Shown here: piece after piece, positions 63,504-64,000 of the stretch
Numbering within the stretch: position 1 is the stretch's first letter
Layout of the letters: each line of letters begins with the position of its first letter
DNA from: Bacteroidetes bacterium B1(2017)
GTDB taxonomy: Bacteria > Bacteroidota > Bacteroidia > UKL13-3
Assembly: GCA_002256395.1 (NCBI GenBank)
Contig: NKJG01000002.1
Span: 145,098 to 209,097 of the forward strand
DNA length: 64,000 bases
Direction: 5' to 3'
Program-made: the position numbers and the translations under genes
The notes under the pieces: model-generated
What the model saw: the letters and a program-made list of their open reading frames with translations, nothing else
What the model was told of the DNA's origin: nothing
Databases searched by the model: none

Positions 63504-63857
63504 TTAGTTAATATTTGCTTTGAGTTTAGTGCTTGAATAAAAACCTAAACCCAAACCGGCAAGGATAAGAAAAACTATTTCGCTGTCAATAGGGGCGTCA
63601 GGGTTTCCTGGATCATCTGGAATTCCAGCTTCAATATTTTCTAATTGAGGGTCAATATCAAGATTAATGATTGCAGTTGAGTTTGTATTGGTTAAGAGTT
63701 GAATTGAGTTATTGTTAGTATGAGAATAAATAGTTTTATCCTCTCTTAGTGAGCTGTTTAATTTATCAGCAATACTCACTGAAGGCCTAATTATTAGGCA
63801 AAGAAATAACATGCAGGCCCATTTTAGGCCATGCCATTTTAAAGGTATGGTATTCAT
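63504..63857 (-). CDS. Small exported protein with C-terminal hydrophobic tail
   Basis: A 117-residue protein with an N-terminal signal (ACMLFLCLIIRPSVSIA) and a polar Asn/Thr-rich middle. A Pro-Asp-rich stretch (GIPDDPGNPDAPIDS) is followed by a C-terminal hydrophobic segment of about 17 residues (EIVFLILAGLGLGFYSS) and a short Lys-ending tail. This tripartite end recalls C-terminal sorting signals and similar small Bacteroidota proteins ending in PIDGG...-type tails. Function unknown. Lies 29 bases after the partial T9SS cargo gene on the same strand. Confidence 0.65.
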   Translation of the reverse strand: MNTIPLKWHGLKWACMLFLCLIIRPSVSIADKLNSSLREDKTIYSHTNNNSIQLLTNTNSTAIINLDIDPQLENIEAGIPDDPGNPDAPIDSEIVFLILAGLGLGFYSSTKLKANIN

Positions 63858-63886
63858 ATTAAAGTTTTTTAGAGATGGATTTTTCC

Positions 63887-64000
63887 TTAGTTTTTAATGA
63901 CTTTCGTTGTTTTAACAAGCTTATTTTTATTTTCAATTTGTAGGATGTAAACACCCGATTGAAAATTGCTAAGATCTATTTGTTCAATTGCTTTTGGATT
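63887..64000 (-). CDS. Partial gene: C-terminal end of a T9SS type A cargo protein
   Basis: The last 37 codons of a gene running off the right edge. The visible end includes IDLSNFQSGVYILQIENK and NKLVKTTKVIKN before TAA, the typical closing strands of a type A T9SS (Por_Secre_tail) sorting domain. The enzyme or adhesin part lies outside the window. It is followed on the minus strand after 29 bases by the small exported protein gene. Confidence 0.82.
   Translation of the reverse strand, partial: NPKAIEQIDLSNFQSGVYILQIENKNKLVKTTKVIKN

Noticed and set aside
1..64000. tRNA, rRNA, insertion sequences, prophage or integrative element
   Set aside because: No tRNA-like T-loop in the intergenic regions, no transposase, integrase or phage genes, and no terminal repeats were seen by eye; a tRNAscan or ISfinder search would be decisive.

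Overview
The window is AT-rich chromosomal DNA of a member of the Bacteroidota. Evidence: a type IX secretion (T9SS) component (PorD), cargo with T9SS tails (alpha-amylase, a partial gene at the right edge, a CHU_C-type surface protein), Bacteroidota -7 promoter elements (TAnnTTTG), S46 dipeptidyl-peptidase, LruC and DUF4920 proteins, and the bamD - rpoZ - coaBC - porD order. Sequence alone does not fix the family; a Sphingobacteriales/Chitinophagales-like lineage is possible. I see no tRNA, rRNA, insertion sequence, prophage or CRISPR array. No gene-free stretch exceeds 300 bases; the longest are 5508-5794 and 28050-28321. Where a longer in-frame extension exists I chose the start that gives a clean signal peptide or family N-terminus.

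Layout. 0-5.5 kb: GT-C-like membrane protein, DUF4440 protein, pyruvate carboxylase. 5.8-10.6 kb: a seven-PAS hybrid histidine kinase and a receiver-DHp protein with no ATPase. 10.6-16 kb: uvrA, a beta-barrel protein, and an ECF sigma factor with a secreted jelly-roll protein and a small acidic protein. 16-22.4 kb: DUF47/PiT phosphate uptake operon, S46 peptidase, second PiT transporter. 22.4-28 kb: guaA with a binding-protein gene, mnmH, LruC protein and its lipoprotein. 28.3-34.8 kb: the Kdo8N (8-amino-Kdo) lipid A core-sugar region: kdnA, kdnB, a divergent kdsA, a transaldolase/FSA-like domain fused to KdsD-type CBS domains, and a KdsC-like HAD phosphatase. 34.8-42.2 kb: polyphosphate kinase, a T9SS amylase, 3-hydroxyanthranilate dioxygenase, an NlpC/P60 hydrolase. 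42.2-49.3 kb: envelope and core genes (bamD, rpoZ, coaBC, porD), VIT1-type transporter, LOG protein, PhoH-PIN. 49.5-54.3 kb: two tandem PAS kinases. 54.3-64 kb: trxB, DEAD-box helicase, ACMSD, AIM24 protein, a tandem pair of NAD-binding proteins, a large CHU_C repeat protein and a partial T9SS cargo gene.

The most unusual part is 28.3-34.8 kb. The KdsA homologue has Met in place of the Arg of the RQT(D) motif, which I recall as contacting the arabinose-5-phosphate (A5P) phosphate. The aldolase-CBS protein looks like a KdsD whose SIS isomerase domain was replaced by an FSA-type aldolase with altered active-site residues. Together with kdnA/kdnB and the KdsC-like phosphatase this suggests a dedicated, possibly KdsD-independent route to an 8-amino-octulosonic acid. 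This is a hypothesis, not a demonstrated pathway.
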